From Chitinophaga pinensis (GTDB lineage: Bacteria > Bacteroidota > Bacteroidia > Chitinophagales > Chitinophagaceae), in assembly GCA_902167325.1 (NCBI GenBank), contig LR632930.1, forward strand, positions 1,550,001 through 1,614,000: a DNA stretch of 64,000 nucleotides, read 5' to 3'. Numbering within the stretch: position 1 is the stretch's first letter; the number at the start of each line of letters is the position of its first letter. The notes beneath the pieces were generated by a model, which worked only from the letters and a program-made list of their open reading frames with translations, was not told where the DNA came from and ran no database searches. A program made the position numbers and the translations under genes. Shown piece after piece: positions 45,116-53,280 of this stretch.

Positions 45116-45838
45116 ATGAAAAGATTCCTCGGGTTAGCCATTACCATAGCCCTTTCCGGAGCAGCCATCAGTACACAGGCCCAAACGGCCGACGAGATCA
45201 TCGCCAGGCACCAGGCAGCAATGGGCGGCGATGCCAAACTGAAATCCCTCAAGTCATTATATTCCGAAGGTACCATGTCCGTTCAGGGCATGGATTTCCC
45301 TTTCAAAATCACGGTGCTCAGTAATACCGCCATGCGTGTGGAGTTTGAAGCCATGGGCACAACCAACATCCAGGTGGCTACTACCACCGGCGGATGGTTC
45401 CTGCTCCCGGTTCAGCAACAAACCGAGCCGGTAGATGCCAACCCCGATGATATGAAAGACATCGGTTCCGAACTGGACCTCGAAGGCGAACTGGTAGATG
45501 CCAAAGCAAAAGGCCATACCGTGGAACTGGTAGGTAAAGATGCCACCGACGGGCCGGAGCAATACAAGTTCAAGCTTACCCGTAAGAACGGTTCCGTAGC
45601 ACATTACTTCATCGATCCCACCACTTTCTACATCACCAGGCGTGTTACCACAGGTAATGTACAGGGGCAGGAAATGACGCTGGTAACCAAGCTGAGCGAT
45701 TACAAGAAAACCAGCGATGGCTATTTCTATGCAGGAAAGATTGAGCAATCACCCATGGAAACAGTTGTTTTACTGACCAAGGTAACGGCCAACCCACCGG
45801 TTCCGGAAAGTACTTTCCAGAAGCCGGCCGCGAAATAA
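45116..45838 (+). CDS. LolA-like periplasmic protein
   Basis: The product is 240 residues from the ATG at 45116 (MKRFLGLAITIALSGAAIS), giving a clear signal peptide ending at STQAQ. The mature part starts ADEIIARHQAAMGGDAKLK, typical of outer-membrane lipoprotein-sorting (LolA-like) proteins of Bacteroidota, and has a beta-rich body with YFIDPTTFYITRRVTTG and YKKTSDGYFYAGKIEQ. A lipid- or lipoprotein-carrier role is inferred from the fold only. A very strong bidirectional terminator follows. Confidence 0.8.
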   Translation: MKRFLGLAITIALSGAAISTQAQTADEIIARHQAAMGGDAKLKSLKSLYSEGTMSVQGMDFPFKITVLSNTAMRVEFEAMGTTNIQVATTTGGWFLLPVQQQTEPVDANPDDMKDIGSELDLEGELVDAKAKGHTVELVGKDATDGPEQYKFKLTRKNGSVAHYFIDPTTFYITRRVTTGNVQGQEMTLVTKLSDYKKTSDGYFYAGKIEQSPMETVVLLTKVTANPPVPESTFQKPAAK

Positions 45839-45850
45839 CCGCAGCTGCAG

Positions 45851-45897
45851 CATAAAAAAACCGCCCGGAAGCGAAAGCCCCGGGCGGTTTTTTTATG
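45851..45897. terminator. bidirectional terminator between the LolA-like and WYL genes
   Basis: An 18-bp perfect stem (45851-45868 with 45880-45897), with seven A before and seven T after the GC-rich part. It lies between convergent genes. Confidence 0.94.
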
Positions 45898-45905
45898 CGG
45901 TTACG

Positions 45906-46910
45906 TTATTGGTAACGGCCCAGCATCTCCGTTGCTTCGCGCTGAATCCTGTCTGCCAGATGCTGCGGAGCAATCACTTTCACACGGCTTCCGCTGCTGA
46001 GGATGAGCATAACCAGTTCATGGTTTACCACGATCCGGAGGCGCACCCTGCACTCTTCTTCATTATCAGTTATGATTTCCTGGGAGGCGTGCATGGGTTG
46101 CGTTTTCACGTATTTGCCCTGCAGCGGGGTGTAAGAGAGTATGATCTCTTCCGGCTCTCCTTCTGCTACGGTAATGCCGATGGCGTTCTTGAAATAGGCG
46201 GCGTCGTCGAAGTTTTTGGCATCGAACTTATCGTTGGTGGGCCAGTGCTTCACGATACGGTCGAGGGCAAAGGTGAGCACGGTGCCGCCTTTGGCTTTCT
46301 GGCTTTTGCCGATGAGGTAAAAGCGGTGGTTGTATTCGCGGAGATGGTAAGGCTCCACCCAATGTTCTTTAGGCTCGGTGCGGTCGAAGGTCTGGTAGGC
46401 GATACGGATTACTTCGAGGTTCTTGATAGCGTCCACGATCTCGGGGATCAGTTCGGCACCTTTATATTGCGCACCGCGACTGAACTTAACCAGTCCCTTA
46501 TTTTCGAGATCCTGGCGGTTCATCTTCACACTGGCGGCTATTTTGAGAATAGCATCTTCGAAGCGCTGGATAACGGGCAGGCTGCGGAACTGTTCGAGGA
46601 TGCCGATCGCTACTTCCAAGCCCTGGAGGTCGGCTTCGTCGATAGGACTGTTGCCGATAGAGTAGTTCTCGTCTTCATATTGATAAACGCGGGAGCTGCG
46701 GTTGTATACGATGGGAGCAAAGTAGTTCAGCTCGGGATCGTTGCGCATATCCTCGATATCTTTCTGGATGGTGCGTACAGCGATGGTTTTGTCCATTTTC
46801 TCCGACACGAATTCCACGAGGTTCTCGAGGCTGGGCTTGGGGAGGCGCTTGTTGCGGAGGCGCTCGTCGAGCCAGCGGTAACGGGAAAGGGCGTCTTTGT
46901 TCTTGGGCAT
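45906..46910 (-). CDS. WYL-domain transcriptional regulator
   Basis: The product is 334 residues from the ATG at 46910 (MPKNKDALSRYRWLDERL); longer frames run into the divergent gene. The N-terminal helix-turn-helix region is NLVEFVSEKMDKTIAVRTIQKDIEDM. The WYL domain is at about residues 155-245: LEVIRIAYQTFDRTEPKEHWVEPYHLREYNHRFYLIG in two adjoining segments. A C-terminal WCX-like region follows. WYL domains bind nucleic acid or nucleotide ligands and often control stress or defence genes. The gene is divergent from an unknown gene at 47008 and may regulate it. Confidence 0.88.
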   Translation of the reverse strand: MPKNKDALSRYRWLDERLRNKRLPKPSLENLVEFVSEKMDKTIAVRTIQKDIEDMRNDPELNYFAPIVYNRSSRVYQYEDENYSIGNSPIDEADLQGLEVAIGILEQFRSLPVIQRFEDAILKIAASVKMNRQDLENKGLVKFSRGAQYKGAELIPEIVDAIKNLEVIRIAYQTFDRTEPKEHWVEPYHLREYNHRFYLIGKSQKAKGGTVLTFALDRIVKHWPTNDKFDAKNFDDAAYFKNAIGITVAEGEPEEIILSYTPLQGKYVKTQPMHASQEIITDNEEECRVRLRIVVNHELVMLILSSGSRVKVIAPQHLADRIQREATEMLGRYQ

Positions 46911-47007
46911 GTTCGGATATTTTTCGGGATAAAAATAAAACATTTTCACTACGCATATCCCATGCGCAGGCCCCGGATACTTTTGTATTGTTATCAATAT
47001 CCAAACT

Positions 47008-47595
47008 ATGAGAAAGGAATCAGTAACAACCGCAGCCCATCTGGAAGCCACAGCCATTAAGGTAGGACAAATAATCCTGGACGACTCGCATTATCTCACC
47101 TGCTGGGGGTATTTGCAAACGCCTGAAGGATGGCGGAAGTGCGACTTCGTAACCAATTACGATGTGCTGAACACCATGCTCCGTGCTATCGAGGATAAGA
47201 GTGAAGCGGTGCAGATGGCCATTGTGCAGAAGCTGGAGCATATGGAGCAAATTCCCGAGATCATTGATTTTGAAGCCCAGCTGGGCGAAGCCGTATTGTT
47301 CGACAATATCGCTTTCCGCCTGGAGCGCCCGCAGTTCAGTAGCGGTGACTGGGCCGATTACACGAATGATGATTGTTATTACATCCGTCAGGCCGAGCCG
47401 GTAACCCCTGCAGAAGCGTATGCCCGTGGCGTTGAAAACTGCATGAATGCGCTGGGTAAGAGCTACGAGCTGTACCTCGGTTACCTGGAGCTGGAATTCG
47501 ATGAGGATGCTGCCCGTAAACAGGCCGATCTGACAGACGATATGAAATATACCCTGGCTTACTACGCATACCGCCAGACCGGAGAAAATAAATAA
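47008..47595 (+). CDS. unknown soluble protein divergent from the WYL regulator
   Basis: The product is 195 residues, acidic, with no signal peptide or membrane span. It contains ILDDSHYLTCWGYLQTPEGWRKCDFVTNYDVL in two adjoining parts, then helical sequence (EAVQMAIVQKLEHMEQIPEII) and a DDCYYIRQAEPVTPAEAYARG segment. I do not recognise it. A TACTTTTG box at 46978-46985, matching the -7 consensus, sits 22 bp before the start, which supports the start choice. The 97-bp divergent spacing from the WYL gene suggests regulation by it. Confidence 0.7.
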   Translation: MRKESVTTAAHLEATAIKVGQIILDDSHYLTCWGYLQTPEGWRKCDFVTNYDVLNTMLRAIEDKSEAVQMAIVQKLEHMEQIPEIIDFEAQLGEAVLFDNIAFRLERPQFSSGDWADYTNDDCYYIRQAEPVTPAEAYARGVENCMNALGKSYELYLGYLELEFDEDAARKQADLTDDMKYTLAYYAYRQTGENK

Positions 47596-48311
47596 GAATT
47601 TTTGGGGAAGACAGGGCGCTGTACCCTCCGCTATTCGCAGTGATCCTGATCTTCCCTGCTATCCGTTCGTTTGAAAACCCTTTGTTCGGCATCATCCATT
47701 GTAACCCCAAAGTACCGCGGAAAGCGCGGGCTGTTTATCCCGAAACCGGCGAAAAGCACCGGCCACCCGGCCTTTCGCTCCTATTGTTAACCCGAAAACA
47801 GGCCTGTTGCCTGAGTTAACCCACAGATGCGGACTGTTGAAAGAACAGCCCTTCATCCATTGTTGTCTCCCGGCGGCGCTGCATTTAGCTACTGCCGCAG
47901 TTTTGCCTGATGTGAGCACCGGAGGCGGGCTATTGATCCCCAATAGCCGTAAGCCAACCTTCCGGGCGATTAACCCGGCGGCGGCCCCCGCATTTTCTAA
48001 TGCGGGGCCGTCCGCGAGGCAAAATGTTCTCCCGGAACAACCTTCACTACCCCAAACTTTTCCCAGACATACATACCGACAAATTTCCCCCGGCAAACGG
48101 TCTCGTCCCTGAACCCTATACCTGTTATTCCCGCTCATTTTCCCGTGGGTGGCAGCGGCTGCTACTGCCGTTTTCACCGGAACAGGCTCGTTCTCCAGGC
48201 CTGTTCCGGCCGCCACCTGCTTAAAATCTCATTAAACCATAAAAAAAATACCTTAAAGTCTATAAAAATTGTAGGAAAATGGTATTTTTGAATTCCTTAA
48301 AGAGGAAAAAT
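47596..48311. other. 716-bp hairpin-rich noncoding region
   Basis: No credible gene is present; the longest frames lack family features and would be arginine-, glycine- and alanine-rich artefacts. At least six short perfect hairpins lie in a row: 47715-47729, 47797-47808 (palindrome), 47834-47848, 47928-47948, 47962-47978, 47983-48009 and 48177-48209. The base composition is GC-rich up to about 48220 and then becomes strongly AT-rich at the promoter of the peroxiredoxin gene. Confidence 0.6.
48283..48290 (+). promoter_or_regulatory. -7 box of the 1-Cys peroxiredoxin gene
   Basis: TATTTTTG matches TAnnTTTG exactly and lies in an A-rich tract, 22 bp before the start codon at 48312. TTG at 48269-48271 is too close (11 bp) to be the standard upstream element. 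An in-frame ATG at 48279 lies upstream of this box and is therefore unlikely to be the start. Confidence 0.45.
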
Positions 48312-48947
48312 ATGAGTTTAAGATTAGGGGACGCTGCTCCCAATTTCACCGCAAAAACCACCATTGGAGAAATCAACTTTTACGAATATCTCGGCGACAG
48401 CTGGGGCATCCTTTTCTCCCACCCTGCAGATTTTACCCCTGTTTGCACTACCGAACTCGGTAAAACTGCCCTTCTCAATGGAGAGTTCTCCAAGCGTAAC
48501 GTGAAAGTGCTCGCACTTAGCGTAGACCCGCTGGATAAACATAAAAGCTGGATCGGAGATATCAACGAAACGCAGAACTGCCTCGTTGAATTCCCAATTA
48601 TTGCTGATGAAGATAAAACGGTGGCCAATCTCTACGATATGATCCACCCCAACGCTTCCGAAACTTTCACCGTGCGCTCCCTCTTTGTGATCGGGCCGGA
48701 TAAGAAAGTGAAACTGACAATCACTTACCCCGCCTCCACCGGCCGCAACTTCCATGAAGTGCTCCGCGTGATCGACTCCCTGCAGCTGACGGCCAACTAC
48801 AGCGTGGCTACCCCGGCAGACTGGAAAGATGGTGAAGACGTGATTGTGGTGCCTGCCGTGAAAACGGAAGACATCCCGGCTAAATTCCCGAAAGGTCATA
48901 AAATCATAAAGCCTTATCTGAGAACAACACCGCAGCCTAATAAATAA
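48312..48947 (+). CDS. 1-Cys peroxiredoxin (Prx6 family)
   Basis: The product is 211 residues from the ATG at 48312 (MSLRLGDAAPNFTAKTTIG). The active site SHPADFTPVCTTELGK holds the single peroxidatic cysteine, and the C-terminal half has GPDKKVKLTITYPASTGRNFHEVLRVIDSLQ, both typical of the Prx6/AhpC2 group. No resolving cysteine is in the usual C-terminal position. It reduces hydrogen peroxide and organic hydroperoxides in the cytoplasm. It is the second peroxiredoxin in the window. Confidence 0.94.
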   Translation: MSLRLGDAAPNFTAKTTIGEINFYEYLGDSWGILFSHPADFTPVCTTELGKTALLNGEFSKRNVKVLALSVDPLDKHKSWIGDINETQNCLVEFPIIADEDKTVANLYDMIHPNASETFTVRSLFVIGPDKKVKLTITYPASTGRNFHEVLRVIDSLQLTANYSVATPADWKDGEDVIVVPAVKTEDIPAKFPKGHKIIKPYLRTTPQPNK

Positions 48948-49112
48948 TCTGACGTATCTTTGCCGCGAAACGGGAACTTCCGTCTCAACCTGCGAAAGCA
49001 ATTCTCTTCCGGCAAGGAAGTAAAAATATTGGAGAACGAAACCCGCAACATTCATGGTTGCAAGTATCTTACTCCTTACTGTTTTTTTTAATGGTTGGTT
49101 TTTGATTTTACG

Positions 49113-49138
49113 AAACGGGGATTTTTCCCCGTTTTTTT
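49113..49138 (+). terminator. terminator downstream of the 1-Cys peroxiredoxin gene
   Basis: AAACGGGG (49113-49120) pairs with CCCCGTTT (49127-49134), then a T run. It lies 166 bp after the stop, so the transcript has a long 3' part with no visible gene. Confidence 0.8.
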
Positions 49139-49156
49139 GTGCCCTGCCCACCCACC

Positions 49157-49185
49157 AAAAAAAGAGGCTGCCTGCCGGCAACCTC
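49157..49185 (-). terminator. terminator of the S41 protease gene
   Basis: On the minus strand GAGGTTGCC pairs with GGCAGCCTC (one T-G pair), loop GGCA, then seven T. It lies 26 bp after the stop at 49212. Confidence 0.85.
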
Positions 49186-49211
49186 TCCAGAATATCGTAA
49201 ATAAGTCTTTT

Positions 49212-50789
49212 TTACTGCTGCCGAACCCGGCGCCTGTCTTCCACCATGCCATTAAAATCATTAGGCTCAATGGTTTGTGTACGGATGGAGGTGGTCATCA
49301 TCTCACGGCCGTTCGTCATGAGTGTAGGTACAGAAGAAATACGCCCGCCGGTAACACCGGAGTTGATGAAGCTGAGCGCTGCTGCGATGCAGGTTTCCTG
49401 CGGGTCCCCGAAATCACGGGTTACATTGTCCTGCGCAGATACGTCGGGCGTCATACCGGCGTAATAGTCTCCCTGCCCAAGGGCGTTTTTGCTGGAAAAC
49501 TGGGCCATATATACCGTAAACTTATCAATCCCAATGGCGAAGAAGCCTACCGGCTTGCCATAGGTTTTGCTGCCTACCGTGCGTACCGTAACGTTACCCG
49601 GCCATGCTTTTAATGAGTTGACGGTCAGCTCACTGGCCGATGCCGAACTACCCGATACGATGAATACGATCTTTTTGACACCGGTTAACGGACCGGCTTT
49701 CTCAAACTGGAACGTGTTGCCCGCTTCAGTAAAATCGAGGTCTGCATAAGTAAGGGCCTTACCGTTCTGGTACACCTGCTGATAATTGGCGTCCTGGTAA
49801 GGGATGGTTTTGAGGATGGGGGCTTTATCGTTGCGCACCAGCTCATTATACACCTGTTTATACATCACTTTTCCCTGCAGGGCCGATGGGGCCAGGAGGT
49901 TCATGAGGAATTCTGCGGTAGAAACGTACCCGCCGCCATTGTACCGGAGGTCTACCACCACTGCGTTCACCCCTGCTGCGTTGAAGTCGGCAAATGCTGT
50001 ATTCAGGGAGGTTTGTGCTACGCTCTGGCGGGTAAAGTGCGCGAGGGCAAGGTATCCGGTTGTATTGCCGCTCTGGGTGGGGAACACTTTCCAGGTTACC
50101 ACGGGGTCGCTTTTGTAAGCGGTTTTGGTAAGGGTGGCCGTGATGGCTACCGTTGGATTGTCTGGCCGGTAGAATTTAAGTTTAGCCCCGTTGCTGTTCA
50201 TCAGCGCAGTGGCCGCAGAAACGGTAGCTGTAGCGGGTGCATCATTCACCTCGGTGATGAGACTGCCACGGGTGAGGCGGGCCAGGTCTGCCGGAGAGCC
50301 TTTTTCCACATTGCGTACGTAGAGATAAGCTTTGGGGTCGCCTCCGAAGGTCACTACCACGGGTATCAGGCCAAGATCGTTACCGTCACCTTCGAGGTTA
50401 ACCGCCGCTTTAATACCCCGCATGAGGTTGCCTTTCTCCACATAGGAGAATTTGGCGCGGGAAGGGCTGGGTGTGTAGTATTCAAAAGGCTGGCCGGTTG
50501 CCGGGTCGGTTTTCAGCTGGGTGATTTTGTACAATGCATTGCTAAGACTGTTGAAGTCATCATCTCCCGCATATTGCCTTGGGTTGAAGGCATCATATGA
50601 AGGAATGGCATCGTACCAGAGGTATGTTTCTTTTGCGTAGAGATACAGGGAATCGAGGCTTAGCTGCAACCTGGTGCCCGTAGTGGGCGTGGGGTTGCCG
50701 CCGGATGGGGATGGATTGCCGCTTTTTTTACAGGCAGCGAAAGCCGCTATCCAAATGAAGGCGGCAGCTGCGATCCGGAGCTTAATCAT
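49212..50789 (-). CDS. S41-family (C-terminal processing) serine protease, lipoprotein
   Basis: The product is 525 residues from the ATG at 50789 (MIKLRIAAAAF). The signal ends in AAFAACKKSG, a lipobox. A PDZ-like region (VEKGSPADLARLTRGSLITEVN) is followed by the S41 catalytic part: VVVDLRYNGGGYV, the nucleophile serine in IVSGSSASASELT and the lysine region KTYGKPVG. It should be an active Ser/Lys protease facing the periplasm. Its substrates are unknown. It lies 94 bp downstream of the RluA-type gene, in the same direction. Confidence 0.9.
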   Translation of the reverse strand: MIKLRIAAAAFIWIAAFAACKKSGNPSPSGGNPTPTTGTRLQLSLDSLYLYAKETYLWYDAIPSYDAFNPRQYAGDDDFNSLSNALYKITQLKTDPATGQPFEYYTPSPSRAKFSYVEKGNLMRGIKAAVNLEGDGNDLGLIPVVVTFGGDPKAYLYVRNVEKGSPADLARLTRGSLITEVNDAPATATVSAATALMNSNGAKLKFYRPDNPTVAITATLTKTAYKSDPVVTWKVFPTQSGNTTGYLALAHFTRQSVAQTSLNTAFADFNAAGVNAVVVDLRYNGGGYVSTAEFLMNLLAPSALQGKVMYKQVYNELVRNDKAPILKTIPYQDANYQQVYQNGKALTYADLDFTEAGNTFQFEKAGPLTGVKKIVFIVSGSSASASELTVNSLKAWPGNVTVRTVGSKTYGKPVGFFAIGIDKFTVYMAQFSSKNALGQGDYYAGMTPDVSAQDNVTRDFGDPQETCIAAALSFINSGVTGGRISSVPTLMTNGREMMTTSIRTQTIEPNDFNGMVEDRRRVRQQ

Positions 50790-50883
50790 ATATGCAAAGC
50801 AGTTTGTCAGTAATTTACGCGAAAACACCCAAATGTTGCCACATTCGGGTGTTAACGTATAGTAAAACGGTAAAATCGCTGAA

Positions 50884-51618
50884 TTAGTTGCCCTGCGGCT
50901 TTTTATGTTTCCGCAATTGCTGCAGCAAAGCCTGAAAGTCTTTGGGCAGCGGGGCTTCCAGTTCTACAGGAGTGCCATCCGGACCGGTAAATTTCAGTTT
51001 CCAGGCATGCAGGGCAAGGCGCTGGAGCAGGGGGCGTTCTTCTTCGGTGAATTTGCCCAGCCTGAACTTCTTTTTGATAGCGGAAAGGAGGATGGGGGTG
51101 GCAGTGCCATACAATTCGTCTACTGCAATCGGGTGACCGAGAGATTTCATATGCACGCGGATCTGGTGGGTACGGCCAGTATGGATCCTGAACTTTACGA
51201 GGCTGTACAGGGTATAAGCTTCCTGTACTTCATAATCCGTCAGCGAAGGGCGGCCCTTGGCATTGGTAACCATTTTGCCGCGCTGCACCGGGTGTTCCAT
51301 GATCCCTGCGTTCACACTGCCCGATTCCTGTGCCAGCTCACCATTCACGATACCCATGTAATACTTCTCCACGTCCCGCGATTCAAAAAGCTGGGACAGG
51401 TATTTATGGGACGTTTCATGTTTGGCGAACAGTACGAGTCCGCTGGTATCACGGTCGATCCGGTGTACGGTGAAAATCTGGCCATATTTCTTTTTCAGGA
51501 GTCCTGAAAGGGATAACAGCTCATTGTCGTGCCGGTCGGGGATGGTCAGCAGGCCCGAAGGCTTGCTGACCGCCACAAAATCATCGTTCTCGAATATAAT
51601 GAGAGATTCAATTCGCAT
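50884..51618 (-). CDS. RluA-family pseudouridine synthase
   Basis: The product is 244 residues without an S4 domain. The start IIFENDDFVAVSKPSGLLTIPD and the catalytic motif TVHRIDRDTSGLVLFAK (aspartate in HRIDRDTSG) define the RluA family, and FRIHTGRTHQIRVHMKSLGHPI is the conserved late motif. It converts a uridine of rRNA or tRNA to pseudouridine; the exact site cannot be told. It lies 12 bp after the RsuA-type gene, so the two are cotranscribed. Confidence 0.92.
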   Translation of the reverse strand: MRIESLIIFENDDFVAVSKPSGLLTIPDRHDNELLSLSGLLKKKYGQIFTVHRIDRDTSGLVLFAKHETSHKYLSQLFESRDVEKYYMGIVNGELAQESGSVNAGIMEHPVQRGKMVTNAKGRPSLTDYEVQEAYTLYSLVKFRIHTGRTHQIRVHMKSLGHPIAVDELYGTATPILLSAIKKKFRLGKFTEEERPLLQRLALHAWKLKFTGPDGTPVELEAPLPKDFQALLQQLRKHKKPQGN

Positions 51619-51630
51619 GTTGCGCAGCCG

Positions 51631-53244
51631 TTATTTGAAGTGTTTGAGCAGGATCACTTCCTTCTCGCTGAGGAAGCGCCATTTGCCGCGGTTGAGGTTC
51701 TTTTTGGTAAGGCCGGCGTACATCACACGATCCAGTTTTTCCACGCGGTATTCGAGGTGCTCGAATATCCGGCGTACGATGCGGTTCTTACCGCTGTGGA
51801 TCTCGATACCGATCTGCGATCTGTCTTTAGTATCTACCCAGGCCAGGCTGTCAACAGATGCAAATCCGTCTTCCAGCTCCAGGCCCGCGAGGATGCGGTC
51901 GAAGTCGGCTTTGGTAAGGGGTTTATCCAGCTCTACGTGGTAGATCTTCTTGATGTTGTGCTTGGGATGCGCCAGTTTCTGCGCCAGCTCACCATCGTTG
52001 GTAAGCAGCAGCAGGCCGGATGTATTACGGTCGAGGCGGCCTACAGGGTAGAGGCGTTCTTCGGCTGCATCTTCCACCAGCTCCATTACCGTCTGGCGGC
52101 CTTCCGGATCATCGGTAGTGGTGATGTATCCTTTGGGTTTGTTCAGAAGTACATACACGAGGTTTTTCTGGATGTGGATGCGCTTATCGTTCAGTTTCAC
52201 GGCTTCTTTACCGGTTACTTTGAAAGCAGGCTCCACAATCACTTCACCGTTCACGGTCACTTTACCTTCCTTGATATAATCTACTGCCTTGCGGCGGCTG
52301 CAAATACCGCAATGGGCGATGAATTTATTGAGGGGCATATCGCCGCCTTCCAGTTCGGCCGCGGGTGCCTCTACTGCTATACGCTTGCGGGTACTCTTGG
52401 GCTTGTTGGATTTGGAACCGTGGATGGCTGCCTTACGCTCGCTTTTACGCGGACGGGGCTTATCACCACGAAGCTCCTTGTAAGACTTCTCGTCATGGAT
52501 TTCACCGAATGACTGGTCTTCCACGATATCTTTCGGATCTTTAGGCTTGCTTTTGCGGGAGCGGAGTTCCTTGAAGGGTGCTCCATCTGAGAAGGCGTGC
52601 TGGAAGAGCTTATCACCGGGTTTTACTTCGCGTTCCTTTTTGATCTTGGGATCGCGGTCGCCATCAGTTTTGGCGTTTTTATCGAAAGGCTTACCTTCTC
52701 TTTTAGCGCGGAAAGGTTTGTCACCTTCTTCACGGGGGCGGAAGGGTTTATCACCAAAAGGTTTCCCTTCTCTGTCGCCGTAAGTGCGTTTGGGTTTATC
52801 TCCGTAAGGCTTATCGTCCCGGTCGCCACCGAAGGTGCGTTTGGGCTTATCGCCAAAGGATTTGTTGTCTCTGTCGCCGTATGTGCGTTTGGGTTTATCA
52901 CCGTAAGGCTTGTCGTCCCGGTCGCCACCGAAGGAGCGTTTGGGCTTATCGCCGAAGGATTTGTTGTCTCTGTCGCCGTAAGTGCGTTTGGGTTTATCAC
53001 CGTAAGGCTTGTTGTCCCGGTCGCCGCCGAAGGAGCGTTTAGGTTTATCGCCGAAGGGCTTGCCTTCTTTATCGCCACCGAAGGTTCTTTTGGGTTTGTC
53101 GCCGAAGGGTTTACCTTCTTTGTCGTCCCTGTCGCGGAAGCTTTTACCTGCCGGTCTGGAATCGCCGGATCGGGGAGCTGCTTTGCCGCTTTTGTTTTCC
53201 TTGAAAGGGGAGAAGCCTTTACGGGGCGGTCTGCTTTGTTTCAT
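51631..53244 (-). CDS. RsuA/RluB-type rRNA pseudouridine synthase with a long repetitive N-terminus
   Basis: The product is 537 residues; typical enzymes of this class have about 240-300. The N-terminal 300 residues are basic, disordered and repetitive: seven copies of a 16-17-residue unit (FGDKPKRTFGGDRDDKP type) at residues 47-162, followed by more Lys/Arg/Pro-rich sequence. An S4 RNA-binding domain starts at residue 303 (MPLNKFIAHCGICSRRKAVDY). The catalytic domain has GRLDRNTSGLLLLT with the catalytic Asp405. It modifies a uridine in ribosomal RNA. The long tail may help bind rRNA or other ribosome-assembly factors. It lies 36 bp after rlmN. Confidence 0.93.
   Translation of the reverse strand: MKQSRPPRKGFSPFKENKSGKAAPRSGDSRPAGKSFRDRDDKEGKPFGDKPKRTFGGDKEGKPFGDKPKRSFGGDRDNKPYGDKPKRTYGDRDNKSFGDKPKRSFGGDRDDKPYGDKPKRTYGDRDNKSFGDKPKRTFGGDRDDKPYGDKPKRTYGDREGKPFGDKPFRPREEGDKPFRAKREGKPFDKNAKTDGDRDPKIKKEREVKPGDKLFQHAFSDGAPFKELRSRKSKPKDPKDIVEDQSFGEIHDEKSYKELRGDKPRPRKSERKAAIHGSKSNKPKSTRKRIAVEAPAAELEGGDMPLNKFIAHCGICSRRKAVDYIKEGKVTVNGEVIVEPAFKVTGKEAVKLNDKRIHIQKNLVYVLLNKPKGYITTTDDPEGRQTVMELVEDAAEERLYPVGRLDRNTSGLLLLTNDGELAQKLAHPKHNIKKIYHVELDKPLTKADFDRILAGLELEDGFASVDSLAWVDTKDRSQIGIEIHSGKNRIVRRIFEHLEYRVEKLDRVMYAGLTKKNLNRGKWRFLSEKEVILLKHFK
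52759..53106 (-). repeat. coding tandem repeat in the pseudouridine synthase gene
   Basis: Seven alternating units of 51 and 48 bp encode FGDKPKRxFGGDRDxKP and YGDKPKRTYGDRDNKS. Two successive units form a 99-bp super-repeat that is nearly identical at the DNA level, so recent expansion or gene conversion is likely. Confidence 0.85.
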
Positions 53245-53280
53245 GTGTTATGATTGTTTGCTGCATTCCTGCAGTATGTT

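Noticed and set aside
47692..48216. A 174-codon minus-strand open frame in the noncoding block at 47.6-48.2 kb
   Set aside because: It has no family features, a composition driven by GC-rich hairpins, no promoter and no good start context; it runs through all the stem-loops.
52759..53106. Noncoding satellite or CRISPR-like array
   Set aside because: The repeats are in frame within a single long gene and encode a coherent protein repeat ahead of an S4 domain.
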